Source of the DNA: Flaviflexus massiliensis
Lineage (GTDB): Bacteria; Actinomycetota; Actinomycetes; Actinomycetales; Actinomycetaceae
NCBI RefSeq assembly: GCF_001375495.1
Contig: NZ_LN831058.1
Coordinates: 640,768 to 704,767 of the forward strand
Direction: 5' to 3'
DNA length: 64,000 nucleotides
This document shows positions 17,797 to 26,239 of this stretch, piece after piece. The translations under genes and the position numbers were made by a program. Under the pieces are notes generated by a model. The model saw nothing but the letters and a program-made list of their open reading frames with translations, made no database searches and was not told the origin of the DNA. Within the stretch, counting starts at the first letter, position 1. Every line of letters begins with the position of its first letter.

Positions 17797-18699
17797 ATGA
17801 AACGAGTACTTGCACTCGCGACCATTGCCGGGCTTGGACTTGCAGCCTGCTCCAACTCCGACCCGCTGGACGAGGGGGGTGATGGAGGCGGTGATCGGGA
17901 TTCCTCCGCGATCGTCATCGGCTCCCAGGACTACTACTCGAGTGAAATCATCGCCGAAATCTACGCTCAAGCGCTCGAGGCCGAGGGCTACGAGGTGGAG
18001 CGAGACTTCCGGATTGGACAGCGTGAAGCCTACCTGCCCGAAATCGAGGAGGGAAAAATTGACCTCTTCCCCGAATATACGGGACCGCTCCTGCGCTACT
18101 GGGAAGGTGAGACCGAGGTGCGTGAAGCCGACGAGGTCTATGACGAGCTTGTCGACGCCGCTCCCGATGGCCTCCGGGTCTTCGAATACTCCCCGGCCAC
18201 CGACCAGGATGCCTACTTCGTGACGAAGGAATTCGCCGACGAATGGGACCTGGAGACCCTCGAGGATCTCAAGAATGTGGAAGAAAGCATTACCGTTGGT
18301 GCGAACTCGGAACTGGAAACCCGACCCAACGGTCCGATTGGACTGAAGGCCGTCTACGGGGTTGACGTTGGCTTCACCCCGATTGAGGACGGTGGCGGGC
18401 AGCTCACCGTCAACGCCCTCAAGGATGATGACATTCAGATGGCACTCATCTACACGGCAGACCCCAGGGTTGCGGACTCGGAGCTCGTCCAGCTCGAGGA
18501 CACGAAGAACCTCTTCCTCGCCTCCCATGTTGTTCCTCTCGCGTCCGACAACGTTGACGAAAAAGCTGAAGAGATCATCAACAAGGTCAGTGCCGCACTC
18601 ACACCCGAGGATCTCGTGGCACTCAATGCTCGCTCAGCAAACGAAAGCCTTCCCGCGGACGCTATCGCTAAGGACTGGCTCGCAGAGCAAGACTTCTAA
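17797..18699 (+). CDS. Osmolyte ABC transporter substrate-binding lipoprotein (OpuCC-like)
   Basis: A 300-residue lipoprotein with signal peptide MKRVLALATIAGLGLAAC and lipobox LAAC (Cys18). The mature protein begins with an acidic/Gly-rich linker, then IVIGSQDYYSSEIIAEIYAQ, the start of the OpuAC-type periplasmic fold. It has a Y/D-rich pocket region (DLFPEYTGPLLRYW, about 89-102), as expected for binding quaternary ammonium compounds. It closes the operon and is followed by a strong hairpin. Confidence 0.9.
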   Translation: MKRVLALATIAGLGLAACSNSDPLDEGGDGGGDRDSSAIVIGSQDYYSSEIIAEIYAQALEAEGYEVERDFRIGQREAYLPEIEEGKIDLFPEYTGPLLRYWEGETEVREADEVYDELVDAAPDGLRVFEYSPATDQDAYFVTKEFADEWDLETLEDLKNVEESITVGANSELETRPNGPIGLKAVYGVDVGFTPIEDGGGQLTVNALKDDDIQMALIYTADPRVADSELVQLEDTKNLFLASHVVPLASDNVDEKAEEIINKVSAALTPEDLVALNARSANESLPADAIAKDWLAEQDF

Positions 18700-18731
18700 C
18701 CCAAAGTTAACTGATTAACGTACTTGCCTGA

Positions 18732-18761
18732 CCCGGGCCCGGAGGAAACTCCGGGCCCGGG
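18732..18761 (+). terminator. Terminator after osmolyte transporter operon
   Basis: Arms CCCGGGCCCGGAG (18732-18744) and CTCCGGGCCCGGG (18749-18761) pair perfectly over 13 bp with loop GAAA. Very stable and very GC-rich; no long T-run follows. Confidence 0.8.
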
Positions 18762-18809
18762 CGCTTCACCACCCGACACTCGAGGGTAAGTTGAGCGGAG
18801 AATAAACTA

Positions 18810-18835
18810 CTGCCCCCACCGTAGGGTGGGGGCAG
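18810..18835. terminator. Second hairpin, between convergent genes
   Basis: Arms CTGCCCCCACC (18810-18820) and GGTGGGGGCAG (18825-18835), loop GTAG. It lies 22 bases past the stop of the leftward helical-protein gene and may terminate it, or act in both directions with the hairpin at 18732. Confidence 0.7.
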
Positions 18836-18857
18836 TGTCGTAGGAAGTTGTTCGCTA

Positions 18858-19598
18858 CTACTTCTTTTCGGGGTGACCGAGCTCAGTCTGGTTATCAGAA
18901 TCGGTAAGCCCAGCCTGCTCAGCGGCCTCAGCCTCATTCAGTGCGGGCTTGCTGACCTTCTCTTCGACAACGGGGTCGATCGTTGCACCGTCACCGTCGG
19001 CAGCGGCCTGTGCGGCAGCATCTTCGGCAACAATGTCTTCCCAGTAAGCCTCGGCCCACGGGTCTTCAATCGGCTGGTTGCGCTTCCAGATCAGGTAACC
19101 AACACCGGCCGTAGCAACACCAACGACGATCCAGCCGAGCCTGCGCGACTTCTTCTTCGCGGGGGCAGGGGGAGACTGAAGTGCCTTCGAGGTCGCAGTC
19201 GAAACGTTCACTGCCTTGTCCTTGAGGCTGACATCCTTACCGGCCTCGGTACGAGCGGCATCAGCTGCTGCGTACAGGCGGGGGCGAACATCGTGCTCCC
19301 AGCGATCGGATGCATTCTCGGTCAGTTCCTGGGCCTTGCGGGAAGCGGACTCAACGTGGGGTGCAGCCCACTTGGCGCCCTCATCAGCGTAGCGCTTCAC
19401 GTGCTTGCCAGCCTTGTGAGCGTATTCGTTGGCTTCAGCGGTTGCCTTCTCAGCGAAGTGCTTAGCTGATTCGCCAAGAGTGCCCGTGCGGCTACCAATA
19501 AGGTCTGCCCACTCGCTGAACTGGCGGCTCAGTACTTCTCCTAGTTCCCCGGACTGGGACTTTGCCAGTTGAGGAGCGGTCTTCTTCTTGCCGAACAT
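18858..19598 (-). CDS. Helical-repeat single-pass membrane protein, DUF5324-like
   Basis: A 246-residue protein starting at ATG 19596-19598 (MFGKKKTAPQLAK) with GGAGGTG upstream. Residues 20-135 are Ala-, Lys- and Glu-rich amphipathic helix repeats resembling apolipoprotein or coiled-coil segments. A single membrane helix (RLGWIVVGVATAGVGYLIW, about 151-168) follows, then an acidic tail. The architecture and its place next to a cyclophilin and a rhomboid gene resemble the DUF5324 proteins of streptomycetes, but similarity is by pattern only. The function is unknown; it may scaffold the inner face of the membrane. Confidence 0.6.
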   Translation of the reverse strand: MFGKKKTAPQLAKSQSGELGEVLSRQFSEWADLIGSRTGTLGESAKHFAEKATAEANEYAHKAGKHVKRYADEGAKWAAPHVESASRKAQELTENASDRWEHDVRPRLYAAADAARTEAGKDVSLKDKAVNVSTATSKALQSPPAPAKKKSRRLGWIVVGVATAGVGYLIWKRNQPIEDPWAEAYWEDIVAEDAAAQAAADGDGATIDPVVEEKVSKPALNEAEAAEQAGLTDSDNQTELGHPEKK

Positions 19599-19747
19599 TC
19601 GACACCTCCATGTGGATACGACTAACGGTGTTAATTCTATAGGCTCAGCCTGGGATTTCGCTCGAGTTAAGACATTCGCCCCTGAAATACGCCGATGGCG
19701 CAAGCAACTGTTGGGTACCGGCCTTTGTTAATGGGAAGATAGTTTCT

Positions 19748-20269
19748 ATGGAAGCAACACTGCATACGAATCATGGCGACATTGTCGTCGAACTGTTCCC
19801 TAACCATGCCCCCGCGACCGTCGCGAACTTCACCGAGCTCGCCACTGGCCAGCGCGAATGGCAGGACCCGACCACCGGCGAACGCACCTCGAAGCCCCTG
19901 TACGATGGCGTGATTTTCCACCGTATTATTCCCGGCTTCATGATCCAGGGCGGCGATCCGCTCGGCACCGGCACGGGCGGCCCCGGCTACAACTTCGATG
20001 ACGAGATCCACCCCGAACTCTCCTTCGCCGAACCCTACGTTCTGGCGATGGCCAACGCCGGCAAGATCGCCGGCCGTGGCACCAACGGCTCCCAGTTCTT
20101 CATCACCGTTGCCCCCACCACCTGGCTGCAGGGCAAGCACACGATCTTCGGCCGCGTTACAGACGAAGAGTCGAAGAAGGTTGTCGACGCAATCGCAGCC
20201 GTTGACACCAACCCGTCTGACCGTCCCCTGGAGGACGTCGTCATCAACAATATTTCCGTCTCGGCATGA
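19748..20269 (+). CDS. Peptidyl-prolyl cis-trans isomerase, cyclophilin type
   Basis: A 173-residue cytoplasmic cyclophilin with no signal peptide. Active-site motifs are present: FHRIIPGFMIQGGDP (Arg, Phe, Met, Gln residues that bind proline, about 57-71) and NGSQFFIT (about 112-119), followed by WLQGKHTIFGRV. It catalyses proline isomerisation during protein folding. The next gene overlaps its stop by 4 bases, so it is co-translated with the rhomboid protease, a pairing frequent in actinobacteria. Confidence 0.93.
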   Translation: MEATLHTNHGDIVVELFPNHAPATVANFTELATGQREWQDPTTGERTSKPLYDGVIFHRIIPGFMIQGGDPLGTGTGGPGYNFDDEIHPELSFAEPYVLAMANAGKIAGRGTNGSQFFITVAPTTWLQGKHTIFGRVTDEESKKVVDAIAAVDTNPSDRPLEDVVINNISVSA

Positions 20270-20949
20270 GCGAATATCCGGATCCGGTGCCGGGCGGGCC
20301 CCCGCCGGATCCGGATCGCTACCGGACCGTGAGAAGGCGAAAGCCGATCGTCACGATCATCATCATGGTCCTCTGCATCGGCGTCTACGGTTTCGGCAGA
20401 CTGTGGTCCGAACTGGAATCGACCCTGATCTTCGCCCCGTGGTTGGGTGAGGAGCAGGCTTACAGGTTCCTCGGGTCCGCCTTTCTTCATGCCGACTTCT
20501 GGCACCTGATCTTCAACATGTACGCCCTGTGGCTCGTGGGTCAGGCACTGGAACCGGTGTTCGGCTGGTGGCGTTTTGCCGCCCTCTACCTGCTCTCCGC
20601 AATCGGTGGGAACGTTGCAGTCCTTGCCCTTGCCGATCCCACGGGAGCATCGTGGGCGACCTTCGTCGTCGGTGCATCCGGTGCCGTCTTTGGCCTCTTC
20701 GGTGCACTGTTCATACTGGCTAAAGGTTTCTCCCGAGACACGACACCGCTCCTCGTCCTCCTCGGCATCAACCTCATCCTCGGTTTTATCCTGCAAGGAA
20801 TCTCGTGGCAATCCCACCTCGGCGGGCTTCTCATTGGTCTCGTTGTTGCTTTCCTCTTCACCCGGACCAGAAGCACATGGATTAATGCTGTGAGCGCTCT
20901 CGGTGTGCTGCTCGCACTCGCCGGCACCGCGTATTTCATCTACTCGTAG
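20266..20949 (+). CDS. Rhomboid family intramembrane serine protease
   Basis: A 227-residue protein with a short Pro-rich cytoplasmic N terminus and about seven membrane segments. The catalytic serine is Ser138 in GASG (136-139), the histidine is His184 in SHLGG, and the HxxxN motif is HLIFN (80-84). All three diagnostic elements are intact, so the protease should be active. It cleaves membrane proteins inside the bilayer; the substrate is unknown. It overlaps the cyclophilin gene by 4 bases and ends before a clear terminator. Confidence 0.92.
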   Translation: MSEYPDPVPGGPPPDPDRYRTVRRRKPIVTIIIMVLCIGVYGFGRLWSELESTLIFAPWLGEEQAYRFLGSAFLHADFWHLIFNMYALWLVGQALEPVFGWWRFAALYLLSAIGGNVAVLALADPTGASWATFVVGASGAVFGLFGALFILAKGFSRDTTPLLVLLGINLILGFILQGISWQSHLGGLLIGLVVAFLFTRTRSTWINAVSALGVLLALAGTAYFIYS

Positions 20950-20964
20950 GGGGCACTTAGTCCC

Positions 20965-20990
20965 AAGAGCCGCCCTTCGGGGCGGCTCTT
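20965..20990 (+). terminator. Terminator after rhomboid gene
   Basis: Arms AAGAGCCGCCC (20965-20975) and GGGCGGCTCTT (20980-20990), loop TTCG, followed by TTGTTA. A classic intrinsic terminator with an A-tract on the other side, so it may work in both directions. Confidence 0.9.
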
Positions 20991-21031
20991 TTGTTACTAG
21001 AGAAAAACAACTTTTCCCACACCACGGGTGT

Positions 21032-21175
21032 TTATCCACAAAGTTATTCACACCTGGGGATTACTAGTTGAGGGTCGAATGATCAAAATGGCGAAATCAC
21101 CGAGAATGACATTGATGTAGTTATCCACCTGTGGGTAAAATCTGTGGATAACTTCGAAATCATCCACAGCAGTGG
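21032..21175. promoter_or_regulatory. DnaA-box cluster in a convergent gap
   Basis: Perfect boxes TTATCCACA at 21032-21040 and TGTGGATAA at 21143-21151, with near matches TTATTCACA 21044-21052, TTATCCACC 21121-21129, TGTGGGTAA 21130-21138 and TCATCCACA-like sequence near 21161. The gap lies between the 3' ends of the rhomboid gene and the MATE gene, so no promoter is expected here. It resembles a DnaA-titrating or DnaA-reactivating locus in arrangement, which is inference. Confidence 0.65.
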
Positions 21176-21247
21176 ATGAAATTGTGGGAAATATACTTGT
21201 GTGCTAGCGGGTTGACATGCGGAAGATGCTCTGCATTTACCACAAAT

Positions 21248-22579
21248 TCATCGTTCCTCACCCAGCACGATCCACCGGTCTCCGCGGGTGCGCAGGTACA
21301 GGGTGAGGCTCCGGGCCCCCATGAACACCGCGGCATAACCGCCCCACAAGATGAGAAGGCCAACCATCTCAAGGTCGGCCCCCGGCCCTGCGAGGAGAAG
21401 CGGGATCGGTGTGTAGAGCACGAGGGCAAGAATCATCATCCAAGCCAGGTAGCGTGTGTCCCCTGCGCCGATCAGGACTCCGTCGAGCATGTAGGCAATC
21501 GAGGCAATCGGTAGGCCAATGGCGCACACGACCAGGCCCCACATGGCCCACTGCGCAACCTCACCAGACCCCGTGAAAACCCGCGGGATCACCGGTGAGG
21601 CCGCGGCAAGGACAAGCCCGAGAACCGCACCAACCCACAAGCCCCACCACAGGCAGCGGTTCAGAACGTGGCGGACCCGCTCGCCTGCGGATGCGCCGAG
21701 TGCCTGCCCGACCAGGGCCTGGGAGGCGATCGCAAGGGCGTCCAAACCGTACGCCGCGAAGTTCCACATTGAATTAATGATCTGATGCGCTGCGAGCGCA
21801 GTCGTGCCAAGCGTGGTAGCCGCCGTGATCGTCAGCAGAATGCTGACACGCAGCGACAGGGTGCGGATGATGAGGGGGATGGAGTCCCGTAAAGACTTGA
21901 GCACGCCCGTTCCCGACGGCAGCAGCGAAACACCCTGCCGGTGCGCGGCTCGAACAACGACGAAGCCGAGGGCAATGCCCATGCCGGACTGCGCGATGGC
22001 AGTGCCGTACCCGGCCCCTGCCACACCAAATCCAGCCGGGTAGATCAACAGGTACGAGAGCGGGATGTTCGCAAGGGCTCCGGCGGTGGCGACGATGAGG
22101 GGAGTGCGAGTATCAAGCATGCCGCGCACGGTACCTGTGGCCGCAAGAACGATGAGCATACCAGGCAGACCCCACGCGCTTGCTGAAAGGTACCGGGTTG
22201 CCTCGTCAAGCACCGCCTTCTCGGGCCCAAACCAGCCGAAAATCGCAGACCCAAAGGCGAGAAGGATCACGGCCAAGATGACACCGAGGAAGATCCCGAG
22301 CCACACCCCGTCAAGACCGAGGCGGAGTGCACGGTCGGGTTTGCCGGCGCCGAAGAACCTGGCCGTCGAGGCAGTCGTTGCATATGACAGAAAGATGCAC
22401 AGGCCTACAACAGTGGTCAGGATGGTGGAGGCGAGGGAAAGTCCGGCTAACGAATCAACGCCCAACCTGCCCACGAGGGCGGTGTCCACAAGAAGGAGTG
22501 TTGGCTCTGCCAGCAGCGTGGCGAGAGTTGGGAGTGCGAGTCTGACGATCTGCCGGTCGATGCTTGTGGTCACCTCCAC
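21248..22579 (-). CDS. MATE family efflux transporter
   Basis: A membrane protein of about 443 residues with twelve hydrophobic segments, similar to DinF/NorM exporters that use Na+ or H+ to expel drugs and cationic metabolites. Diagnostic stretches are RQIVRLALPTLATLLAEP near the start, DTALVGRLG, and the repeat of the same pattern in the second half. The start is uncertain: GTG at 22579 or 22573 fits family N termini; a GTG at 22663 would begin inside a DnaA box and add a non-conserved leader. It is flanked by DnaA-box clusters on both sides. Confidence 0.85.
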   Translation of the reverse strand: MEVTTSIDRQIVRLALPTLATLLAEPTLLLVDTALVGRLGVDSLAGLSLASTILTTVVGLCIFLSYATTASTARFFGAGKPDRALRLGLDGVWLGIFLGVILAVILLAFGSAIFGWFGPEKAVLDEATRYLSASAWGLPGMLIVLAATGTVRGMLDTRTPLIVATAGALANIPLSYLLIYPAGFGVAGAGYGTAIAQSGMGIALGFVVVRAAHRQGVSLLPSGTGVLKSLRDSIPLIIRTLSLRVSILLTITAATTLGTTALAAHQIINSMWNFAAYGLDALAIASQALVGQALGASAGERVRHVLNRCLWWGLWVGAVLGLVLAAASPVIPRVFTGSGEVAQWAMWGLVVCAIGLPIASIAYMLDGVLIGAGDTRYLAWMMILALVLYTPIPLLLAGPGADLEMVGLLILWGGYAAVFMGARSLTLYLRTRGDRWIVLGEER

Positions 22580-22638
22580 ACCATAAACCGACCTGAAGTA
22601 ACGGTTGAGGAATGTGATCCCGGCGGAGTGTTCGTCAC

Positions 22639-22834
22639 TTATCCCCAAACCAAAGTTATCCACAGGTGTGGATATGTCTGGGGATTATTCTCCCAGGATC
22701 TCAACAGAAAATGAAGCAAATTTTGTCCACAGGGCATGCATCTGTGGGTAAGTGCGAAATTTACCCACAAGTTATCCACGCAAAGTACGGAGTGTTTCCA
22801 CCGTTAACCCCAAGTTGTCCACAGCGTATCCACA
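22639..22834. promoter_or_regulatory. DnaA-box cluster upstream of dnaB
   Basis: The gap between divergent MATE and dnaB genes (22580-22908) holds TTATCCCCA 22639-22647, perfect TTATCCACA 22656-22664, TGTGGATAT 22667-22675, TGTGGGTAA 22743-22751, TTACCCACA 22761-22769, TTATCCACG 22772-22780, TTGTCCACA 22815-22823 and GTATCCACA 22826-22834. Such density is comparable with oriC. It probably places dnaB transcription under DnaA control and may also titrate DnaA. Confidence 0.7.
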
Positions 22835-22908
22835 GGCCCTGGGGAACACTGGAGATGTGTTGGCGGGGACCCTGCCCGGTATAGTCACCTTGAGAAGAAT
22901 GGAGTGCA

Positions 22909-24255
22909 ATGACTGAATCTGGGGCGGGCTTCGAGCGGACACCACCGCAAAATATTGAGGCAGAAATGTCGGTACTTGGCGGCATGATGCTCTCGAAGGA
23001 CGCGGTTGCCGACGTCACGGAAATTCTGAAGCCGGATGACTTCTACCGGCCCTCGCATCGGCTCATTTTTGAGATCATCATGCAGTTTTTTGGTGACGGT
23101 GAGCCGGCCGATGCGGTGACCGTTGGTGCGGAGCTAAAGCGACGCGGCGAACTGGAACGCGTCGGCGGCCTTCCCTACCTTCACTCCCTCGTTGCGAGTG
23201 TCCCCACAGCGGCTAATGCTGGCTACTATGCCTCGATTGTGCGGGAGCAGGCCCAGCTGCGCGGACTGGTCGAGGCCGGTACCCGCATCGTCCAACTCGG
23301 CTACTCCACCGACGGTGCTGATGTCGACCAGCTGGTCAATATGGCACAGTCCGAGGTGTATGCCATGACCGACACGAACGAATCCCGTGACTACGCGGTC
23401 ATGGAAGACATCATTAACGACCTGGTCGAGACCCTTGAACACAATGAGTCTCGCGGCGGCGAACTCGACGGTGTTTCATCCGGCTTCCCCTCGGTCGACA
23501 ACATGCTGAACGGGTTCCGTGGTGGCCAGATGATTATTGTTGCCGCCCGTCCCGGTGCCGGTAAGTCGACGTTCGCGATGGATGTATGTCGAGCCGCAGC
23601 CGTGCACCACAACCTTCCGGTCGTGTACTTCTCCCTCGAAATGAACCGCACCGAACTGTCAATGCGTGTGCTTGCCGCGGAGTCGGGAGTGTTCCTGGAC
23701 CGCATGATCAAGGGCAGTATGACCGCCGATGACTGGCAGCGGGTTGTTGGTGGGCTGGAGAAGATCTCGAAGGCGCCTCTAATCGTTGACGATTCACCAA
23801 ACCTGACAATGGCGGAGATTCGGGCGAAGTGTCGCCGGCTCAAGCAGCAGAACGACATTCAACTCATCGTCATCGACTACCTCCAGCTTCTCACCTCGGG
23901 TGCCAAAAATGTTGAGTCCCGCCAGCAGGAAGTTTCCGATTTCTCGCGTTCGATCAAGCTCCTGGCCAAGGAACTGGATGTGCCGATCATCTCGGTTGCG
24001 CAGCTGAACCGTGACTCGGAAAAGCGCGAGACAAAGAAACCGATGGTCTCCGACCTTCGTGAATCCGGTTCGCTCGAGCAGGATGCTGACGTTGTCATCC
24101 TCCTGCACCGCGAGGACATGTATAAGCCTCGGGAAGAAGCCACCGGCATTGGTGAAGTGATTATTGGTAAGCACAGAGCCGGCCCGGTTGGCTCGATCAA
24201 CCTGTCGTTCCAGGGCCACTACGCCCGCTTTGTGGAAGCAGCCGGCGACCTCTAA
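22909..24255 (+). CDS. dnaB: Replicative DNA helicase DnaB
   Basis: A 448-residue hexameric helicase that unwinds DNA ahead of the fork. The N-terminal domain begins TPPQNIEAEMSVLGGMML and spans about 10-150; the RecA-like domain has Walker A RPGAGKST (214-221), Walker B LIVIDYLQLL and the arginine finger region HRAGPVGSINL near the end. No intein is present, unlike many actinobacterial dnaB genes. ATG start with GGAG just upstream. DciA near gyrB is its likely loading partner. Confidence 0.97.
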   Translation: MTESGAGFERTPPQNIEAEMSVLGGMMLSKDAVADVTEILKPDDFYRPSHRLIFEIIMQFFGDGEPADAVTVGAELKRRGELERVGGLPYLHSLVASVPTAANAGYYASIVREQAQLRGLVEAGTRIVQLGYSTDGADVDQLVNMAQSEVYAMTDTNESRDYAVMEDIINDLVETLEHNESRGGELDGVSSGFPSVDNMLNGFRGGQMIIVAARPGAGKSTFAMDVCRAAAVHHNLPVVYFSLEMNRTELSMRVLAAESGVFLDRMIKGSMTADDWQRVVGGLEKISKAPLIVDDSPNLTMAEIRAKCRRLKQQNDIQLIVIDYLQLLTSGAKNVESRQQEVSDFSRSIKLLAKELDVPIISVAQLNRDSEKRETKKPMVSDLRESGSLEQDADVVILLHREDMYKPREEATGIGEVIIGKHRAGPVGSINLSFQGHYARFVEAAGDL

Positions 24256-24366
24256 AGCTTCCCACTAGAGGGCTCTCTCGAGGATTCTGGTAGGGAAATT
24301 GGAAAAAAGTTTCGGCTCGGGCTGAAACCGTTCACCGGATGAGGTGATGGCGGGTAGCCTCGAAAC

Positions 24367-24876
24367 ATGCTGACAAGTCTGTTGTCCGATGCGTTCGCAC
24401 GGCCCCTCGAAGTCTTTACCCGACTGATCGACAACCACAGCGTTGAAGAACTCAACTGGAAGCCGGAAGGTGCCGATAATTCGATTGCCTGGCTGGCCTG
24501 GCACACCGCACGCGAAATCGATGTCCAGATTGCCCACCTCGAATCTCGAAACGACCTCTGGGAACGGGACGGATGGGTCAGCAAGTTTGGGCTGGACCTG
24601 CCGGCGGACTCGATGGGGTACGGACACACGCCGGGCGAAGCGCAGGCCGTCAAGATTGATGACAAGCAGCTTCTTCTTGACTATCTGCGAGCCACCGTTG
24701 AGGATGCAACCCGGTACGTAGCGACAGTTGACGATGAGGCAATGGAAGAAATCATTGATAAGAACTGGGACCCGCCGGTCATGCGCGCAACCCGCATCGT
24801 CTCCATCATCGATGACGCGGCGCAGCATGCTGGACAGGCCGACTATCTCGGCGGAATGATTACCCGCCTGCGATAA
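24367..24876 (+). CDS. DinB/DUF664 family protein
   Basis: A 169-residue all-helical protein of the DinB superfamily. Metal-binding histidines are in place: WLAWHTAREIDVQ (His about 46) and DDAAQHAGQADYLGG (His about 155), the latter a common actinobacterial ending. Relatives include mycothiol-dependent enzymes such as maleylpyruvate isomerase and mycothiol S-transferases, so a thiol-transfer role with mycothiol is possible. The substrate cannot be told. It stands alone; its 3' end overlaps the convergent YdcF-like gene by 17 bases. Confidence 0.78.
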   Translation: MLTSLLSDAFARPLEVFTRLIDNHSVEELNWKPEGADNSIAWLAWHTAREIDVQIAHLESRNDLWERDGWVSKFGLDLPADSMGYGHTPGEAQAVKIDDKQLLLDYLRATVEDATRYVATVDDEAMEEIIDKNWDPPVMRATRIVSIIDDAAQHAGQADYLGGMITRLR

Positions 24877-25444
24877 GTCGGCGCAGCGAGCGAGCACCCC
24901 AGATCGCGAGAGCCCCAAGCTCCCGGATGAGGGACCTGAGGGTGATGGCGTGGACGGGGGCGGCAACGCCCCTCGGCTCCAAACCGATACTGTGAGCAAT
25001 TAGCATCGTGCGTGGCAGGTGGGTCCGTGACGTCACGAGGGTGATGGGAGGAACCTGATCGGGTAGTTCCTGAGGGAGCACGGTCGGATCGGGCGTATCC
25101 GCAGTAGGCTTCCCCAGCCAAGCATCCGGGTAATCGGGGGAGCCAAGAATCGCAATAAGGTGGAGCAGGTTTTCTTCCGTCGTACGGGAGTGGGCTTCTT
25201 CGACGATAACGCGGCGGGGAATACCCACCTGCTCAAGATAAGCGGCCATCACCGGAGCCTCAGCTTCCTTGCCGCCGCCACCAATTCCGCCCAAACAAAA
25301 CACGATCGGCTCCAGACCAAAGCGTGTCGCGGTACGCCATTCGTGGGCGGCGGTATCGAGACGCGAGTGCAGGGCGGGATTGGGGCGCCCGCCCTGCACA
25401 GTACTTCCGAGTACCGCGATAACCGGCCTAGTTCTGATAGGCAC
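24860..25444 (-). CDS. YdcF/DUF218-like protein
   Basis: A protein of about 194 residues with the DUF218 pattern: opening strand VIAVLGSTVQGGRPNPALHSR, then GGGGKEAEAPVMAAYLEQVGIP and VEEAHSRTTEENLLH, and later LVTSRTHLPRTMLIA. These match YdcF-type nucleotide-binding or envelope-associated proteins (ElyC, SanA relatives), but there is no clear membrane anchor. Start taken at GTG 25444; a TTG at 25462 would extend it by six residues. It overlaps the end of the kinase gene upstream, suggesting coupling. Confidence 0.72.
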   Translation of the reverse strand: MPIRTRPVIAVLGSTVQGGRPNPALHSRLDTAAHEWRTATRFGLEPIVFCLGGIGGGGKEAEAPVMAAYLEQVGIPRRVIVEEAHSRTTEENLLHLIAILGSPDYPDAWLGKPTADTPDPTVLPQELPDQVPPITLVTSRTHLPRTMLIAHSIGLEPRGVAAPVHAITLRSLIRELGALAIWGARSLRRLIAGG

Positions 25445-26225
25445 CTTGCCACACGGTGTCAAACGGCGGATGGGCTGAAATACGGCCTCGAATACCGGCG
25501 GTCACCATATCCTTGGCGACCTGCACCGCCTGACGAAGCTCGGTGCCCTTGGCTAGCTCAGCGGTGATCGCGGCAGCCAGCGTACAACCGGCACCGTTGA
25601 CCCGGTGCTCGCCGACCTTGGGTGCTCGATAGATGGTTGCCTCCTCGCCGTCCCAGAGAACGTCAACAGCCTCGTCTCCGGGGAAATCGATCCCGCCCTT
25701 GACGACAACGGCCTTGGGGCCGTGCTCGGTGATGCGCTTACCCGCCTCGATCATGTCGTCAATCGTCGTGATGGAATCCATGCCCGACAGGGTGAGTGCC
25801 TCGAAATGGTTTGGGGTGGTGACCGTTGCCTGGGACAGTACCTGCTCGCGAAGGGCCTTGTCAGTGTCGAAAGCCTGGCCGGGCTCCTGGCCCTTGCAGA
25901 TCAAAACAGGGTCAACGATGACGTTCTTCCAGGGCTGCTTGCGCAGGTTTTCGGCCACAACCTCAATCGTGGGGACGGTACCGAGCATGCCGATCTTCAC
26001 GGTATCGAGATCGTAGGTGGCGGTGGCAGCGGCAATCTGCTCCGCGATCAAGTCTGCTGGCATCGGCGTGAAGCTGTGCCCCCAATTATTATCCGGGTGC
26101 AGTGCCACCACGCAGGTGAGGGTGCCCAGTCCGAAAGTTCCCAGCTGATGGAACGTGCGGATATCAACCTGGAGCCCCGCGGCCCCGGCCGATTCGGAAC
26201 CGGCGATCGTGTAAGCAAAATTCAT
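25428..26225 (-). CDS. PdxK/ThiD-type pyridoxine/HMP kinase
   Basis: A 265-residue ribokinase-fold kinase. It has IAGSESAGAAGLQVD at the N terminus (substrate binding), IVDPVLICKG (about 109-118), TPNHFEALTLSG and the anion hole VNGAGCT near residue 212. The stretch VALHPDNNWGH and the ICKG motif resemble the pyridoxal kinase PdxK of Firmicutes more than classical ThiD, so vitamin B6 salvage is the favoured role; hydroxymethylpyrimidine kinase is the alternative. The GAGC cysteine used by PdxK is present. ATG at 26223-26225 is chosen over an upstream ATG six codons earlier. Confidence 0.82.
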   Translation of the reverse strand: MNFAYTIAGSESAGAAGLQVDIRTFHQLGTFGLGTLTCVVALHPDNNWGHSFTPMPADLIAEQIAAATATYDLDTVKIGMLGTVPTIEVVAENLRKQPWKNVIVDPVLICKGQEPGQAFDTDKALREQVLSQATVTTPNHFEALTLSGMDSITTIDDMIEAGKRITEHGPKAVVVKGGIDFPGDEAVDVLWDGEEATIYRAPKVGEHRVNGAGCTLAAAITAELAKGTELRQAVQVAKDMVTAGIRGRISAHPPFDTVWQGAYQN

Positions 26226-26239
26226 GAGCTGTCTTTCTT

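Noticed and set aside
22580-22663. Longer N terminus for the MATE protein starting at GTG 22663
   Set aside because: The start codon lies inside a perfect DnaA box (TTATCCACA read on the other strand), and the added residues do not match family N termini.
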